A stretch of DNA of 64,000 nucleotides, taken from the NCBI RefSeq assembly GCF_006007885.1, contig NZ_VCRO01000007.1, positions 124,001 through 188,000 of the forward strand. Reading direction: 5' to 3'. Positions 23,924 through 32,901 of this stretch are shown piece by piece; within the stretch, counting starts at the first letter, position 1; each line of letters begins with the position of its first letter. Source of the DNA: Alteribacter natronophilus. GTDB lineage: Bacteria > Bacillota > Bacilli > Bacillales > Salisediminibacteriaceae. The notes beneath the pieces are model-generated. The model was not told the DNA's origin. It did not search any database and saw only the letters and a program-made list of their open reading frames with translations. Both the position numbers and the translations under genes were made by a program.

Positions 23924-25363
23924 ATGAAGACGAAATCTTTTACAAAAGTGGTCGGAGCACTGCTTCTGGCTGCGGCACTTCTTGTCCCTGGGACGATGCA
24001 GGGCAAGGCATTGACAGGAGGACTTTTGCCGCTGGAACCGGTCGTGGATTCAAAGCTTCTGGATCGGCTTGGTGATGTGGAAGCGGCCGAGGTCATCGTT
24101 ACGTTCCACGGTGACGAGGTTACTGATTCGGAAGTTTCACTGTTATCAGATCTGGGGATTACAGATGCACTGACGTTCGAAAGCCTGCCAATGGCAGGTT
24201 TAACCGCTACAAAAGCCCAGGTTGAAGCGCTTGCGGAGCAGGACGGTGTATTATCTGTTTATCTTAATGAAGAGCTTGAATATTTCAACGCCGATTCAAC
24301 GGACCTCACGCGCGTGGATGAGGTAAGAACCGACGATGATTTCAGAAAGAAAAACGGCGGCCTGCCTGTCTCTGGCAGTGGAGTCGGAGTAGTTGTAAAT
24401 GACAGCGGAGTGGACGGTACCCATGATGACCACAAGCTTGGAAATAATCTTGTGCAGAATGTTCTGGGGACGACAAATCTGAACAGTATCAGCGGCCTTC
24501 TTCCTGTCAGCTATGTTGAGGATGTTGCCAATACCGACAGCAACTCCGGGCATGGGACCCATGTTGCCGGTACAGTGGGTGGAACCGGTGCGAAGTCCGG
24601 CGGCCTATATGAAGGAGTGGCACCTGGTGCTGATATGATCGGCTACGGATCAGGAGCAGCTTTGTTTATTCTTGATGGCATCGGCGGATTCGATTACGCC
24701 ATTACGAACCAGCAGCGCTATGACATTCGTGTAATTACAAACTCGTGGGGAGGATCGGGGGATTTTGACCCGTACCATCCGATCAATATTGCCAGTAAAA
24801 AAGCGTACGACCGGGGGATCGTGGTTCTGTTTGCAGCTGGAAATGCCGGCCCTGAGGAAAATACCCACAATCCTTACGCCAAAGCACCTTGGGTTATTTC
24901 CGTAGCGGCAGGTGAGAAAGACGGGACTCTTGCTGACTTCTCTTCCCGCGGAACTGAAGGAAAGGGCGGTACTTTTGAGATGGACGGAGAAGAATGGGAG
25001 TGGAAGGACGAGCCGACGCTTACAGCTCCCGGAGTGGATATTATCTCCACCCGTGTCATCGGTCCGCTGTCTGCACTTGCGGTGGAAGATGATGCAGAGT
25101 ACATTGAACCCGGTCACCTGCCTTACTACACAACACTAAGCGGAACTTCCATGGCCACCCCGCACGTAGCCGGTGTTGTCGCACTGATGCTGGAGGCGGA
25201 CCCTGGGCTTTCTCCTGACGAAGTGAAGACAATTCTCCAGGAAACAGCGTCTCCAATGGAAGGAACAGTATCCTGGGAAGCCGGTGCAGGCTACGTTGAT
25301 GCCTATGAAGCAGTCAGCCGCGCCTTCGGGGAAGAAAGGAACGGCCGGGGGAATGGGCGGTAG
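23924..25363 (+). CDS. Secreted subtilisin-like serine protease (S8 family)
   Basis: 479 residues. Sec signal peptide about 1-28; an inhibitor-like propeptide about 52-122; catalytic domain about 150-470. The triad is readable: Asp160 (VVVNDSGVDGTH), His213 (SGHGTHVAGT) and Ser409 (LSGTSMATPHVAG), with oxyanion Asn307 (FAAGNAGP). It is an extracellular protease for peptide nutrition or surface processing. The mature enzyme is acidic, as in halotolerant subtilases. The C-terminus ends soon after the catalytic domain, with no PPC or surface-layer domains. ATG at 23924 has AGAGGGAG upstream. Confidence 0.93.
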   Translation: MKTKSFTKVVGALLLAAALLVPGTMQGKALTGGLLPLEPVVDSKLLDRLGDVEAAEVIVTFHGDEVTDSEVSLLSDLGITDALTFESLPMAGLTATKAQVEALAEQDGVLSVYLNEELEYFNADSTDLTRVDEVRTDDDFRKKNGGLPVSGSGVGVVVNDSGVDGTHDDHKLGNNLVQNVLGTTNLNSISGLLPVSYVEDVANTDSNSGHGTHVAGTVGGTGAKSGGLYEGVAPGADMIGYGSGAALFILDGIGGFDYAITNQQRYDIRVITNSWGGSGDFDPYHPINIASKKAYDRGIVVLFAAGNAGPEENTHNPYAKAPWVISVAAGEKDGTLADFSSRGTEGKGGTFEMDGEEWEWKDEPTLTAPGVDIISTRVIGPLSALAVEDDAEYIEPGHLPYYTTLSGTSMATPHVAGVVALMLEADPGLSPDEVKTILQETASPMEGTVSWEAGAGYVDAYEAVSRAFGEERNGRGNGR

Positions 25364-25398
25364 CAGGATCGGAATGGATTACTGATTTTTCAAATGCA

Positions 25399-25433
25399 AA
25401 AACCCGGCAGAGCAGGCGCTCTGCCGGGTTTTT
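25399..25433 (+). terminator. Terminator of the protease gene
   Basis: AAAACCCGGCAGAGC and GCTCTGCCGGGTTTT form a 15-bp perfect stem with loop AGGC. Confidence 0.92.
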
Positions 25434-25455
25434 AGTCTGTTGAGGAGCAGGTCAC

Positions 25456-25771
25456 TTAAAACAGAGTGTGGGAGAGGGTGAAATGATACGATATCTCGGC
25501 TGAATCGAATTAAAACAGAGTGTGGGAGAGGGCGAAATGATACGATATCTCGGCTGAATCGAATTAAAACAGAGTGTGGGAGAGGGTGAAATAATATGAT
25601 AACGCCGGAATCGAATTAAAACAGAGTGTGGGAGAGGGCGAAATAATATGATAACGCCGGAATCGAATTAAAACAGAGTGTGGGAGAGGCAGAAATAATA
25701 TGATAACGCCAAAATCGAATTAAAACAGAGTGTGGGAGAGGCAGAAATAATATGATAACGCCAGAATCGTA
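25456..25771. repeat. Six-unit direct tandem repeat (54, 54, 52, 52, 52, 52 bp)
   Basis: Every unit begins TTAAAACAGAGTGTGGGAGAG and ends near AATCGAA. Units 1-2 share ATGATACGATATCTCGGCTG, while units 3-6 share ATAATATGATAACGCC, so two subtypes were amplified separately. Units are contiguous with no spacers. The mix of 54 and 52 bp rules out a single coding repeat; each unit does hold a 6- or 7-codon reading frame after a GAGAGG-like site. Confidence 0.92.
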
Positions 25772-25820
25772 TTAAAAAGAATCCTGCAGAAGCACCAATG
25801 ATACGAAGGGCTCCAAAACG

Positions 25821-26738
25821 TCAGGAACTTACATAATAAGATGATGGACCTTTACCACCCGAAGTAAAATGTTTCTGTAAAACTCTCTGAATTACCTGTC
25901 TGTCAACTATCCCGCACCACTCAGTGATTATCCGTGTCCGGAGCTGTTTATCCGGAAACAGAGTACGGAACTCTTTTACTGTTCGCAGCACAGCTTCAGT
26001 GTTGGATTCCCGGTTCCCGCAGGTTGTACACACAACGTATTGCTTGTTCTGGTTAGCGGGAAGAAAACTCCAGCAGCCCGGGCAGCAGATTCCTTTTCTA
26101 AGATCCTTTTCGTCAAATTCCGGAATACGAGAGTACGGATTACCCTCCAAATGAAGAGAAAGCAGTTTCTGTGCGAGGGCCTCATCTCTGTATAACGGAG
26201 TCGCTGCACTTTGCCTGCTGAGCCCGGACAGAAATCGATTAAGCTGGGAAGAGAAAATGGCAGGCAGATCTCCCGGAGCCTGAAACAAATGAAACTCGGG
26301 ATTGATAAAAACGAGGAAGCTTCTGATAACAGGGGAAAAGCCGTGCACCTTTAATAGATTGCGGAAGGCGAACTCTGTACGCTTCAGCTGAAGGAGGGGG
26401 TTTTTGATCTCGGTTTCCTTATTAGCAGAAGTCCATTTCTCATCCTCAATAATAAAATCCCCGTAAAAATTCTTAACATCAAAAAGATAAACAACATCCG
26501 GCTGCAGAAGTACCGTGTCTATCTGAAAAAGTGTACCGCGGTAATCCAGCAGAAGATCATTGATCACATAGCCGCGGCAGTCTGCAGCCGAGATCCGTCT
26601 GTCAAATTGAATTTCTCCGGCGTATCCTTTTTCGAGATTATCAAGGTGGGTGGCGTCAGCCGGTGCCAGTCTGGATCTTGTTCGTAAAGACTGAAGGATA
26701 ACCATTTCCAAGGGTTTTGTCCTGTGTTTTAGAATCAT
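25821..26738 (-). CDS. NERD-domain protein with C-terminal zinc-ribbon-like region
   Basis: About 305 residues. The N-terminal NERD (nuclease-related) domain spans about residues 30-150: KGYAGEIQFD, then FQIDTVLLQPDVVYLFDVKNFYG with the D..DVKN-type catalytic set. A helical middle is followed by CCPGCWSF and CTTCGNRES near 215-240, forming a four-cysteine zinc ribbon. NERD proteins are putative nucleases whose role is not settled. Start ATG at 26738 fits the usual family start; ATG at 26756 is also in frame, and neither has a strong ribosome site. Confidence 0.8.
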   Translation of the reverse strand: MILKHRTKPLEMVILQSLRTRSRLAPADATHLDNLEKGYAGEIQFDRRISAADCRGYVINDLLLDYRGTLFQIDTVLLQPDVVYLFDVKNFYGDFIIEDEKWTSANKETEIKNPLLQLKRTEFAFRNLLKVHGFSPVIRSFLVFINPEFHLFQAPGDLPAIFSSQLNRFLSGLSRQSAATPLYRDEALAQKLLSLHLEGNPYSRIPEFDEKDLRKGICCPGCWSFLPANQNKQYVVCTTCGNRESNTEAVLRTVKEFRTLFPDKQLRTRIITEWCGIVDRQVIQRVLQKHFTSGGKGPSSYYVSS

Positions 26739-26929
26739 AGATTTCCACTGCCTCATTTCAAAGATTTTATTAAAGACTCACTGAAAATCAAAAAACTCAC
26801 TAATAGCACTGTATCACCTGCCGTAAAATCAAAGGAAACCGCCTTTCTTTACCTTACACCAGCCCCTCAATATGAGCGCTCACAGGATACCACGTCTTAG
26901 CCCCGCGAAAACTCAGCTTCGCATAAAAA

Positions 26930-26953
26930 AGAGAGCGCCTCAGGCACTCTCTC
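26930..26953 (-). terminator. Terminator of the methyltransferase gene
   Basis: GAGAGTGCCT and AGGCGCTCTC pair on the minus strand, followed by TTTTTTATG. Confidence 0.8.
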
Positions 26954-26959
26954 AAACTT

Positions 26960-27571
26960 TCATCGTTCCTGCATCCCTTTACGCATAATCAGCGAATGAT
27001 AGCCCGGACCTTTTTCAAGCGTGATCTGCCTGAACTCGAGGACATCAAAATAAGGCCGGACAGCTTCCCGGATCCCCATTTCTGTATGAAAGGAAAAAAA
27101 CCGTTTCGGTTCGTAGGGATCCTCCTCCCAGACCCCCTCAGAGTCCTCACCGCCGTATAACCCGAGATAAAACAGACCATCTTCTTTGAGGGAACTGCGA
27201 ATCTCACCCAGCACATCCCCGAGTCGTGCTTTTGGGACGTGAAGAAGAGCGTTCATGGACCAGATGGCGTCGTATGCTCCCTTTTTCTGCAGCTGGTAGA
27301 AATCAAGTCTCTCTGCGTGAAGACCTTTGCTGCGACAGGCCTGGACCATGGCGGGGGAGAAATCGCCGCATGTAACGCTGAGCCCGTGTCTGTGAAAGTA
27401 AAGTCCGTGCTCCCCGGTGCCGGCTCCGAGATCGAGGAACGTCTGCCCTTTTTCCAGATAACCAAGAAAAACTTCGCGTTCCGCCCTTTTCCATGAAGTC
27501 AGCTTCATCCTCTCACGGTCACCGGCGTGATTGTTGTAGCTTTCCAGTAATGCACTGTAAATTGACATCAT
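26960..27571 (-). CDS. Class I SAM-dependent methyltransferase
   Basis: 203 residues. Rossmann-fold methyltransferase: motif I FLDLGAGTGEHGLYF (about 41-55), motif II VTCGDFSPAMVQACR, and motif IV DAIWSMNALLHVPK. The target (small molecule or macromolecule) cannot be inferred. ATG at 27571 (adjacent ATG at 27568) follows AAGAAGGTG; a longer reading to 27604 lacks a site. Appears monocistronic. Confidence 0.82.
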   Translation of the reverse strand: MMSIYSALLESYNNHAGDRERMKLTSWKRAEREVFLGYLEKGQTFLDLGAGTGEHGLYFHRHGLSVTCGDFSPAMVQACRSKGLHAERLDFYQLQKKGAYDAIWSMNALLHVPKARLGDVLGEIRSSLKEDGLFYLGLYGGEDSEGVWEEDPYEPKRFFSFHTEMGIREAVRPYFDVLEFRQITLEKGPGYHSLIMRKGMQER

Positions 27572-27690
27572 CCCGCACCTTCTTTCTGGGTCTATCTTCA
27601 TCATTATACAGGACGGGTAAAAAACACGTCGATAATTGGAAATTCATGTTATGATTGAATAAACATGTCTTAGGGATCAGGAGGAAAGTC

Positions 27691-30069
27691 ATGATTCAGT
27701 TTGACATACCGAATACAACCGCTGCATTACTGTTATTTTCTGCCTACATCATTTGCGTACTTACATGCTTTTACTGTATAAAACACCGGATGTCGTTCCG
27801 TTCCTATCCGCGAAAAAAGAAAGTCCGAATCACTGTTTTTTACGGAACGATGTTCTGGCTCGTGCATCCTCTTATTCTCATGTCCGAAGGAAGTATATAC
27901 GTTTCAGGCATGACGGCTGCCATTGTCGTTTTGACTGTGCCGTTTACATGGGCTGCTCTGTGGATTGCGCTCTCCGTTGCCTCGAAAAATGAAGTCGCTA
28001 CACTGCATTTTCTTGTCGGGACATTTCTCATGGGAACAATGATTTTCACACTCGACAGTGTTCTTTACTCTCTTTCTTTTTCGGAAACGCTTTCAGTAAA
28101 CTGGCTTATACTCGGCTACAGCTTTTTTATGGTGCTATGCATTTCCGGTGCTGTTCTGCGCTTTCTTCTCATCCTGAATGATGAAACGGAGGAAATGGAG
28201 AAGAGGAGGTGGCAGATTGCCGGAGCGGTCTCCATCGGTGTGGCTCTTTCCAGCATTCCCCACATGATCAAGGCATCTCTCACGGCAGGTTATACGCTCA
28301 CCAACTTTTCATTCAGTCTGGAATCCATTTTCTTTTCGCTTTTCATAAACCTTCTGGCGCTGATTGTGCTGATTCTCGTTCCGGACCTCTTCGGTGACAC
28401 GCAGCGGAAGAAAACAAAGATGGCTCTTTTGACGAACCGCGCGGAGTATCATTCGCTTTTCTTTAACCATCCGGACGCAGTGTTTGCGATCGATCACAAT
28501 GAAAGGTTTATCAGAATGAACGAGACAGCAAAGCGGACAATAAACCGTTTCAGCGGAAATGTGTCGGACATCTGTCTGCAGGACGTGGTAACAGGCCCTA
28601 CATATGAAAAAGTGAAAATTTATCTGTCCCGGGCTTTTGAAGGAAGGGGCAGTGAATTCGATCTGGATCTGACCGGGGACCGGTTTTTTAAAGTGATCAT
28701 ACTGCCTCTTAAAATGGGGAACAGAACCGGCGCCTATGCGATCGTTAAAGACCAGACCGATTCAAAAAAACACGAAACGAGAATTCAGCATTTTGCCTAT
28801 CACGATGATCTGACGGGGCTCAAAAACCGGCGTGGCTTTTTTCAGACTCTGGAGCAGCAGAACCATCCGTTTTCAGTGGTGATGATCGATTTTGATCACT
28901 TCAAGCGGATCAATGATGTGTACGGACATGACTACGGAGATCTGCTTCTGAAAGAACTGGCCAGACGGATGAATCATCGATTCGGGGAGTTCCATGAAAT
29001 CGCCAGACTCGGCGGTGATGAATTCGCTCTTCTCTGCCGCGGTGACGATCGTGATGCTCTTTTTGAAGCGTGCACGGTGTTTCTCCGTGATTTTGAAGAG
29101 CCGATCCATATTGGAGGACGCCTCTGTTACATGACCCCAAGCATCGGGGTGGCCCACTCCATTGATGGGGAGAGGAATAACACCGTGGTTTCGCTTGCGG
29201 ATTACGCCATGTTCGAGGCGAAAAATACCGGACGGAATCAGCTGAAAGTGTTTGAACCGTCCATGAAAGAAGACATGGAGCGGAAAAAGATACTCGAACA
29301 GGATCTCCCTCACGCGATACTCAATGATGAACTTTATATTGTCTACCAGCCGATCTGGAACGTAAGTGACAGCCGGGTCGGGACAGTGGAGGCACTCGTA
29401 AGATGGCAGCACCCGCAGCTTGGTGCGATTTCTCCGGCTGAATTTATTCCGGTGGCGGAAGATCTCGGTGAAATTGCACATCTTGAAGAATTCGTTGTAA
29501 CGACAGCCTGCAGGGAAGTGCTGAACTGGAACAGGTCATTTGAAAAGCCGGTGTGTCTGTCGGTTAATATTTCCATGAAGCATATCGAGCAGACCGATAT
29601 ACATCAGTTTATTACCGGACGTCTCAACGCAACCGGATTTCCTCCCGAATGCCTGACAATTGAACTGACGGAGACGACCCTCATGCAGCGGGAAGGGAAC
29701 ACAGTGGAAGCGGTTGAACGACTTAAGAGTATGGGTGTGACGGTTCATCTCGATGACTTCGGCAGCGGGTACAGCTCACTTAACTATCTGATGCAGCTGC
29801 CGCTGAACGGGGTGAAGCTGGACCGGCTTTTCCTGCAGAAAATGAAAAAGGACAATGAACATTACACACTTGTACAGTCACTGATTTCGCTCAAGCAGAA
29901 GCTGGGACTCGATGTAGTAGCGGAAGGTGTGGAAACGGAGGATCACCTTCGTATGCTGGAGGAAATGGGCTGCCAGAACATCCAGGGTTACTATATTGCA
30001 AGGCCGCTTAAAGGAGCAGACTGTATGACCCTTCTCCGTGGTCAAACAGAAGAAGCTGCAGTCAGATGA
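27691..30069 (+). CDS. Membrane GGDEF-EAL protein (cyclic di-GMP turnover)
   Basis: 792 residues. About seven N-terminal helices (residues 8-225, possibly a degenerate MHYT-like sensor), then a PAS domain (about 250-365), GGDEF (about 375-530) and EAL (about 545-790). The GGDEF motif is intact at 441-445 (LGGDEFAL), and EAL is intact at 567-569 with DDFGSGYSSL and VVAEGVET, so both cyclase and phosphodiesterase could be active. ATG at 27691 follows CAGGAGGAA; a longer upstream reading has no site. Confidence 0.92.
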   Translation: MIQFDIPNTTAALLLFSAYIICVLTCFYCIKHRMSFRSYPRKKKVRITVFYGTMFWLVHPLILMSEGSIYVSGMTAAIVVLTVPFTWAALWIALSVASKNEVATLHFLVGTFLMGTMIFTLDSVLYSLSFSETLSVNWLILGYSFFMVLCISGAVLRFLLILNDETEEMEKRRWQIAGAVSIGVALSSIPHMIKASLTAGYTLTNFSFSLESIFFSLFINLLALIVLILVPDLFGDTQRKKTKMALLTNRAEYHSLFFNHPDAVFAIDHNERFIRMNETAKRTINRFSGNVSDICLQDVVTGPTYEKVKIYLSRAFEGRGSEFDLDLTGDRFFKVIILPLKMGNRTGAYAIVKDQTDSKKHETRIQHFAYHDDLTGLKNRRGFFQTLEQQNHPFSVVMIDFDHFKRINDVYGHDYGDLLLKELARRMNHRFGEFHEIARLGGDEFALLCRGDDRDALFEACTVFLRDFEEPIHIGGRLCYMTPSIGVAHSIDGERNNTVVSLADYAMFEAKNTGRNQLKVFEPSMKEDMERKKILEQDLPHAILNDELYIVYQPIWNVSDSRVGTVEALVRWQHPQLGAISPAEFIPVAEDLGEIAHLEEFVVTTACREVLNWNRSFEKPVCLSVNISMKHIEQTDIHQFITGRLNATGFPPECLTIELTETTLMQREGNTVEAVERLKSMGVTVHLDDFGSGYSSLNYLMQLPLNGVKLDRLFLQKMKKDNEHYTLVQSLISLKQKLGLDVVAEGVETEDHLRMLEEMGCQNIQGYYIARPLKGADCMTLLRGQTEEAAVR

Positions 30070-30073
30070 GAAT

Positions 30074-30106
30074 GCATCCCCGTTCAGTAACGGGGGTGTT
30101 TTTTCT
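30074..30106 (+). terminator. Terminator of the GGDEF-EAL gene
   Basis: ATCCCCGTT and AACGGGGGT pair around CAGT, followed by GTTTTTTC. Confidence 0.8.
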
Positions 30107-30145
30107 TTTTCAGGGAAGTGAAGGGCGTGCCCGTGAGCACCAATC

Positions 30146-30170
30146 GTTTCACTGTCACGAGATCGGGTAA
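30146..30170 (+). promoter_or_regulatory. Possible sigma-B-type promoter of the aldA-like gene
   Basis: GTTTCA (30146-30151), 13 bp, GGGTAA (30165-30170); one mismatch in the -35 and one in the -10. Confidence 0.4.
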
Positions 30171-30230
30171 ATAAAACAGTGTGTCCGTGTCAGGAAGTGC
30201 TGTACAATTATCCATTCGGAGGTGCTCTAT

Positions 30231-31670
30231 TTGTCCAAATCGTTTTATATTAACGGAGAATTCGTAAACAGTGAGTCGTCTGAGACAATCGACGTCATCA
30301 ACCCTGCAACAGAAGAGGTCATCGGCTCAATTGCCAAAGGAAGTGAAGATGATGCGAAAAGAGCCATTGATGCCGCATTTGAGGCTCAGGTTCAGTTTGA
30401 AAAAACCTCTCCGCCGGAAAGAAGCGCGTACCTGACGGATATTGCGGACAAACTGGAAGAGCAGCAGAAAGACTTTGCGAAGCTTCTTTCCAGGGAGCAG
30501 GGAAAAACGATCGGTCTTGCAGAAACGGAAATTGAAACAACGGTGGACTATTTCCGCTACATGGCCGGCTGGTGCCGGCGTGTGGAAGGGGATGTCGTGC
30601 CTAGCGATAACCCGGATGAAAACATTGTTGTCATGAAAAAACCAATTGGAGTAGTAACAGGCATTGTGCCCTGGAACTTTCCGTTGATGGTGCTTGCCAG
30701 AAAAGTCGCACCTGCGATTGCCACAGGCTGTACGGTTGTCATTAAGCCGAGTCAGCAGACTCCTCTTACTGCAGTGAAGTTTGCGGAGCTTGTACACGAA
30801 CATACCGACATGCCAAAAGGGGTATTTAACCTGATTACAGGAAGCGGCTCGTCCGTCGGTACAGAGCTTGCTTCCAACAGCAGGGTGGCTATGGTCAGTC
30901 TGACAGGAAGCTTCCCCGCAGGCTCCAAAGTGATGGAAGCCGCTTCGGAAAACATTACGAAAGTCAATTTGGAGCTTGGCGGGAAAGCCCCGGCCATTGT
31001 GAGCGAGCATGCGGATCTGGATCTGGCAGCCGAAAAAGTTATCGAGTCCCGGGTCATTAATTCCGGGCAGGTATGTACAAATGCTGAGCGCGTTTACGTT
31101 CACGAGTCGGTGGCAGAGTCTTTCATCGATAAAATTACAACCAGAATGAGGGATCTGAAAACAGGGGACCCCTTGGACGAAAACAGCGACTATGGTCCGC
31201 TCGTGAGCATGGATCAGCTCGAGTCCGTCGAGGAAGCCGTTAAAAAAGCCGAAGATGGCGGAGCGAAAGTGCTTATCGGCGGGAAGCGCGCCGACAGAAG
31301 CAAAGGATTTTATTATGAGCCGACTGTCCTGACGAACGTGTCCCAGGATATGGATATTCTCCAGGAGGAAATTTTCGGTCCTGTGCTGCCGATTGCGACC
31401 TACAGTACGTTCGATGAGGCAATCAGGCTTGCCAACGATTCCGTTTACGGTTTGTCCTCTTCCGTGTTTTCCGAAAATTATCATGAAGTGATGCAGGCGG
31501 TAAATGAACTGAAATTCGGCGAAGTCTATGTGAACCGGGAGCATTTTGAGGCCGTTCAGGGGTACCATGCAGGATGGCGCCAGTCAGGTGTCGGCGGTGC
31601 TGACGGCAAGTACGGTGTGGAAGAGTACCTTCAGACTACCGTAGCCTACCTCGAATATAAAAGAAAATAA
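30231..31670 (+). CDS. aldA: Aldehyde dehydrogenase, AldA-like (lactaldehyde/glycolaldehyde)
   Basis: 479 residues. NAD-dependent aldehyde dehydrogenase; catalytic Cys282 (NSGQVCTNAERV) and general base Glu248 (VNLELGGKAP). The C-terminal EVYVNREHFEAVQGYHAGW...SGVGGADGKYG..EYLQT closely parallels E. coli AldA, which oxidises L-lactaldehyde and glycolaldehyde. The start is TTG at 30231, six nt after GGAGGTG; an in-frame GTG at 30222 lies inside that site. It stands alone with no fucose or rhamnose genes, so a general aldehyde-detoxifying role is possible. Confidence 0.88.
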   Translation: MSKSFYINGEFVNSESSETIDVINPATEEVIGSIAKGSEDDAKRAIDAAFEAQVQFEKTSPPERSAYLTDIADKLEEQQKDFAKLLSREQGKTIGLAETEIETTVDYFRYMAGWCRRVEGDVVPSDNPDENIVVMKKPIGVVTGIVPWNFPLMVLARKVAPAIATGCTVVIKPSQQTPLTAVKFAELVHEHTDMPKGVFNLITGSGSSVGTELASNSRVAMVSLTGSFPAGSKVMEAASENITKVNLELGGKAPAIVSEHADLDLAAEKVIESRVINSGQVCTNAERVYVHESVAESFIDKITTRMRDLKTGDPLDENSDYGPLVSMDQLESVEEAVKKAEDGGAKVLIGGKRADRSKGFYYEPTVLTNVSQDMDILQEEIFGPVLPIATYSTFDEAIRLANDSVYGLSSSVFSENYHEVMQAVNELKFGEVYVNREHFEAVQGYHAGWRQSGVGGADGKYGVEEYLQTTVAYLEYKRK

Positions 31671-31706
31671 GAAAGATGAGAGAATGGAAGGATTTAATTC
31701 AGGTTT

Positions 31707-31732
31707 GTTTAATTCACCCGGGTTACGGGTAA
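31707..31732 (+). promoter_or_regulatory. Sigma-B-type promoter of the YflT-like gene
   Basis: GTTTAA (31707-31712), 14 bp, GGGTAA (31727-31732). B. subtilis yflT is a known general-stress gene, which supports the match. Confidence 0.8.
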
Positions 31733-31757
31733 TTCAAATTCCAGGAGGCGATATAAA

Positions 31758-32102
31758 ATGGAACCACTTTACAAAGAATTTTTTAACGATGAGGAAGTTG
31801 TAAAAACAGTTGAGGCACTGAAAGGCAAAGGCGTGGATGAGGACAACGTATACGTACTCACTCATGATGAAGACCGTACGGAGCGTGTAGCAGACAATGC
31901 GGACGCCAACACTGTGAACATGAACGAACAGGGCATCGACACTTCCGTGAAAAACGTCTTCCGTAAAAAAGGGGACGAGCTTCGTGCCCAGTTTGAGGAA
32001 CTTGGTTTCTCCGGTGATAAGGCCCATAGCCTTGAAGAAAAACTCGATGAGGGTAAAGTCATCGTAGTTGTAAAAGACGCGCCGGCTGATCTTCAGCTGT
32101 AA
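31758..32102 (+). CDS. General stress protein, YflT/GSP17M family
   Basis: 114 residues. One YflT domain: NVYVLTHDEDRTERVADNADAN followed by GDELRAQFEELGFSGDKAHSLEEKLDEGKVIVVV. These small cytoplasmic proteins are induced by heat, salt and ethanol through sigma-B; the molecular role is unknown. ATG at 31758 follows CCAGGAGGCG with good spacing. Single gene with its own sigma-B-type promoter and terminator. Confidence 0.88.
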   Translation: MEPLYKEFFNDEEVVKTVEALKGKGVDEDNVYVLTHDEDRTERVADNADANTVNMNEQGIDTSVKNVFRKKGDELRAQFEELGFSGDKAHSLEEKLDEGKVIVVVKDAPADLQL

Positions 32103-32138
32103 AAGCAGACTGTGCATCCCTTTAATAAGAACAAAGCA

Positions 32139-32170
32139 GGAGCTGTCCCATAGCGGGGCAGCTCCTTTTT
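32139..32170 (+). terminator. Terminator of the YflT-like gene
   Basis: GGAGCTGTCCC and GGGGCAGCTCC pair around ATAGC, followed by TTTTT. Confidence 0.85.
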
Positions 32171-32197
32171 AACAGGATTTAAGTTCAAACTCACCGA

Positions 32198-32668
32198 TTA
32201 TGGAAGCTGCGCGATCAGCTGCTTCAGGGAACCGAGGTGGTAGGCGCAGTGAGCAATGGCAGCTGAGGCAGACACAGTCTGTTTTTCGGTCCAGTCGATT
32301 GTGTCCAGTGTATGGCTGAAATTCTCATATTCCTCCTTGAGCTGACTTTTAAAAGCCTGCCAGGTTCCTTCATCAACCTCCCGGATTTTCCAGCTCAATG
32401 ACCAGTCTACCTGACGGTCTTCCTCGAGGAGGGAGGCATTGGTAACCTGAAGATGATAGAGGGTGTGGTGGACATGAGCGGCGATAGAGGCCTGAGAGGA
32501 AGACAGTATCATAGACGCTTCTCTCGCATTGATTCGTTCAATGGTGTTCATTAACCCTGCACTGGGTCCCGGATCGGTAAAATAAATCTCCTCTTTTTCG
32601 GGACCTTCGAACGCTTCTTTCAGCAGTTTCTGCAAAGAATTTCTTACAGTCAACAGCCCTGTTCCCAA
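32198..32668 (-). CDS. DinB-like four-helix protein
   Basis: 156 residues. DinB/YfiT-like fold with spaced His residues for metal (AHVHHTLYHL near 85-95 and IAHCAYHLGSLKQL near 140). The molecular role is unknown; some relatives are thiol transferases. The start is TTG at 32668, 8 nt after GGGAG; GTG at 32677 is part of that site. A second DinB-like gene lies 1.1 kb further on, on the same strand. Confidence 0.68.
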   Translation of the reverse strand: MGTGLLTVRNSLQKLLKEAFEGPEKEEIYFTDPGPSAGLMNTIERINAREASMILSSSQASIAAHVHHTLYHLQVTNASLLEEDRQVDWSLSWKIREVDEGTWQAFKSQLKEEYENFSHTLDTIDWTEKQTVSASAAIAHCAYHLGSLKQLIAQLP

Positions 32669-32901
32669 CGCAATCACTCCCTCTGATAGTCATTAATAGA
32701 CACCTTCATCCTCCCCGGAACCTGTCTGTCAGGTTCCGGGCTCTATCATACAGGCTCTGTACCTGTCCTTCAGGATGGTCCCTATAGTGACATCTTTCGG
32801 ATGGAGAGGGGAAATTCCTTCTTTTATATGTAAAAAAACTATCACTCTTACAAAAGTGTCCCCCGGACGTAAACGTACGGGGGATACTGGGTGTCGTTTT
32901 A

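Noticed and set aside
25456..25771. CRISPR-like array
   Set aside because: Units are contiguous and similar over their whole length, with no unique spacers, and no cas genes are present.
30327..31568. 413-codon reading frame on the minus strand opposite aldA
   Set aside because: Antisense shadow of a clear aldehyde dehydrogenase; no recognisable motifs.
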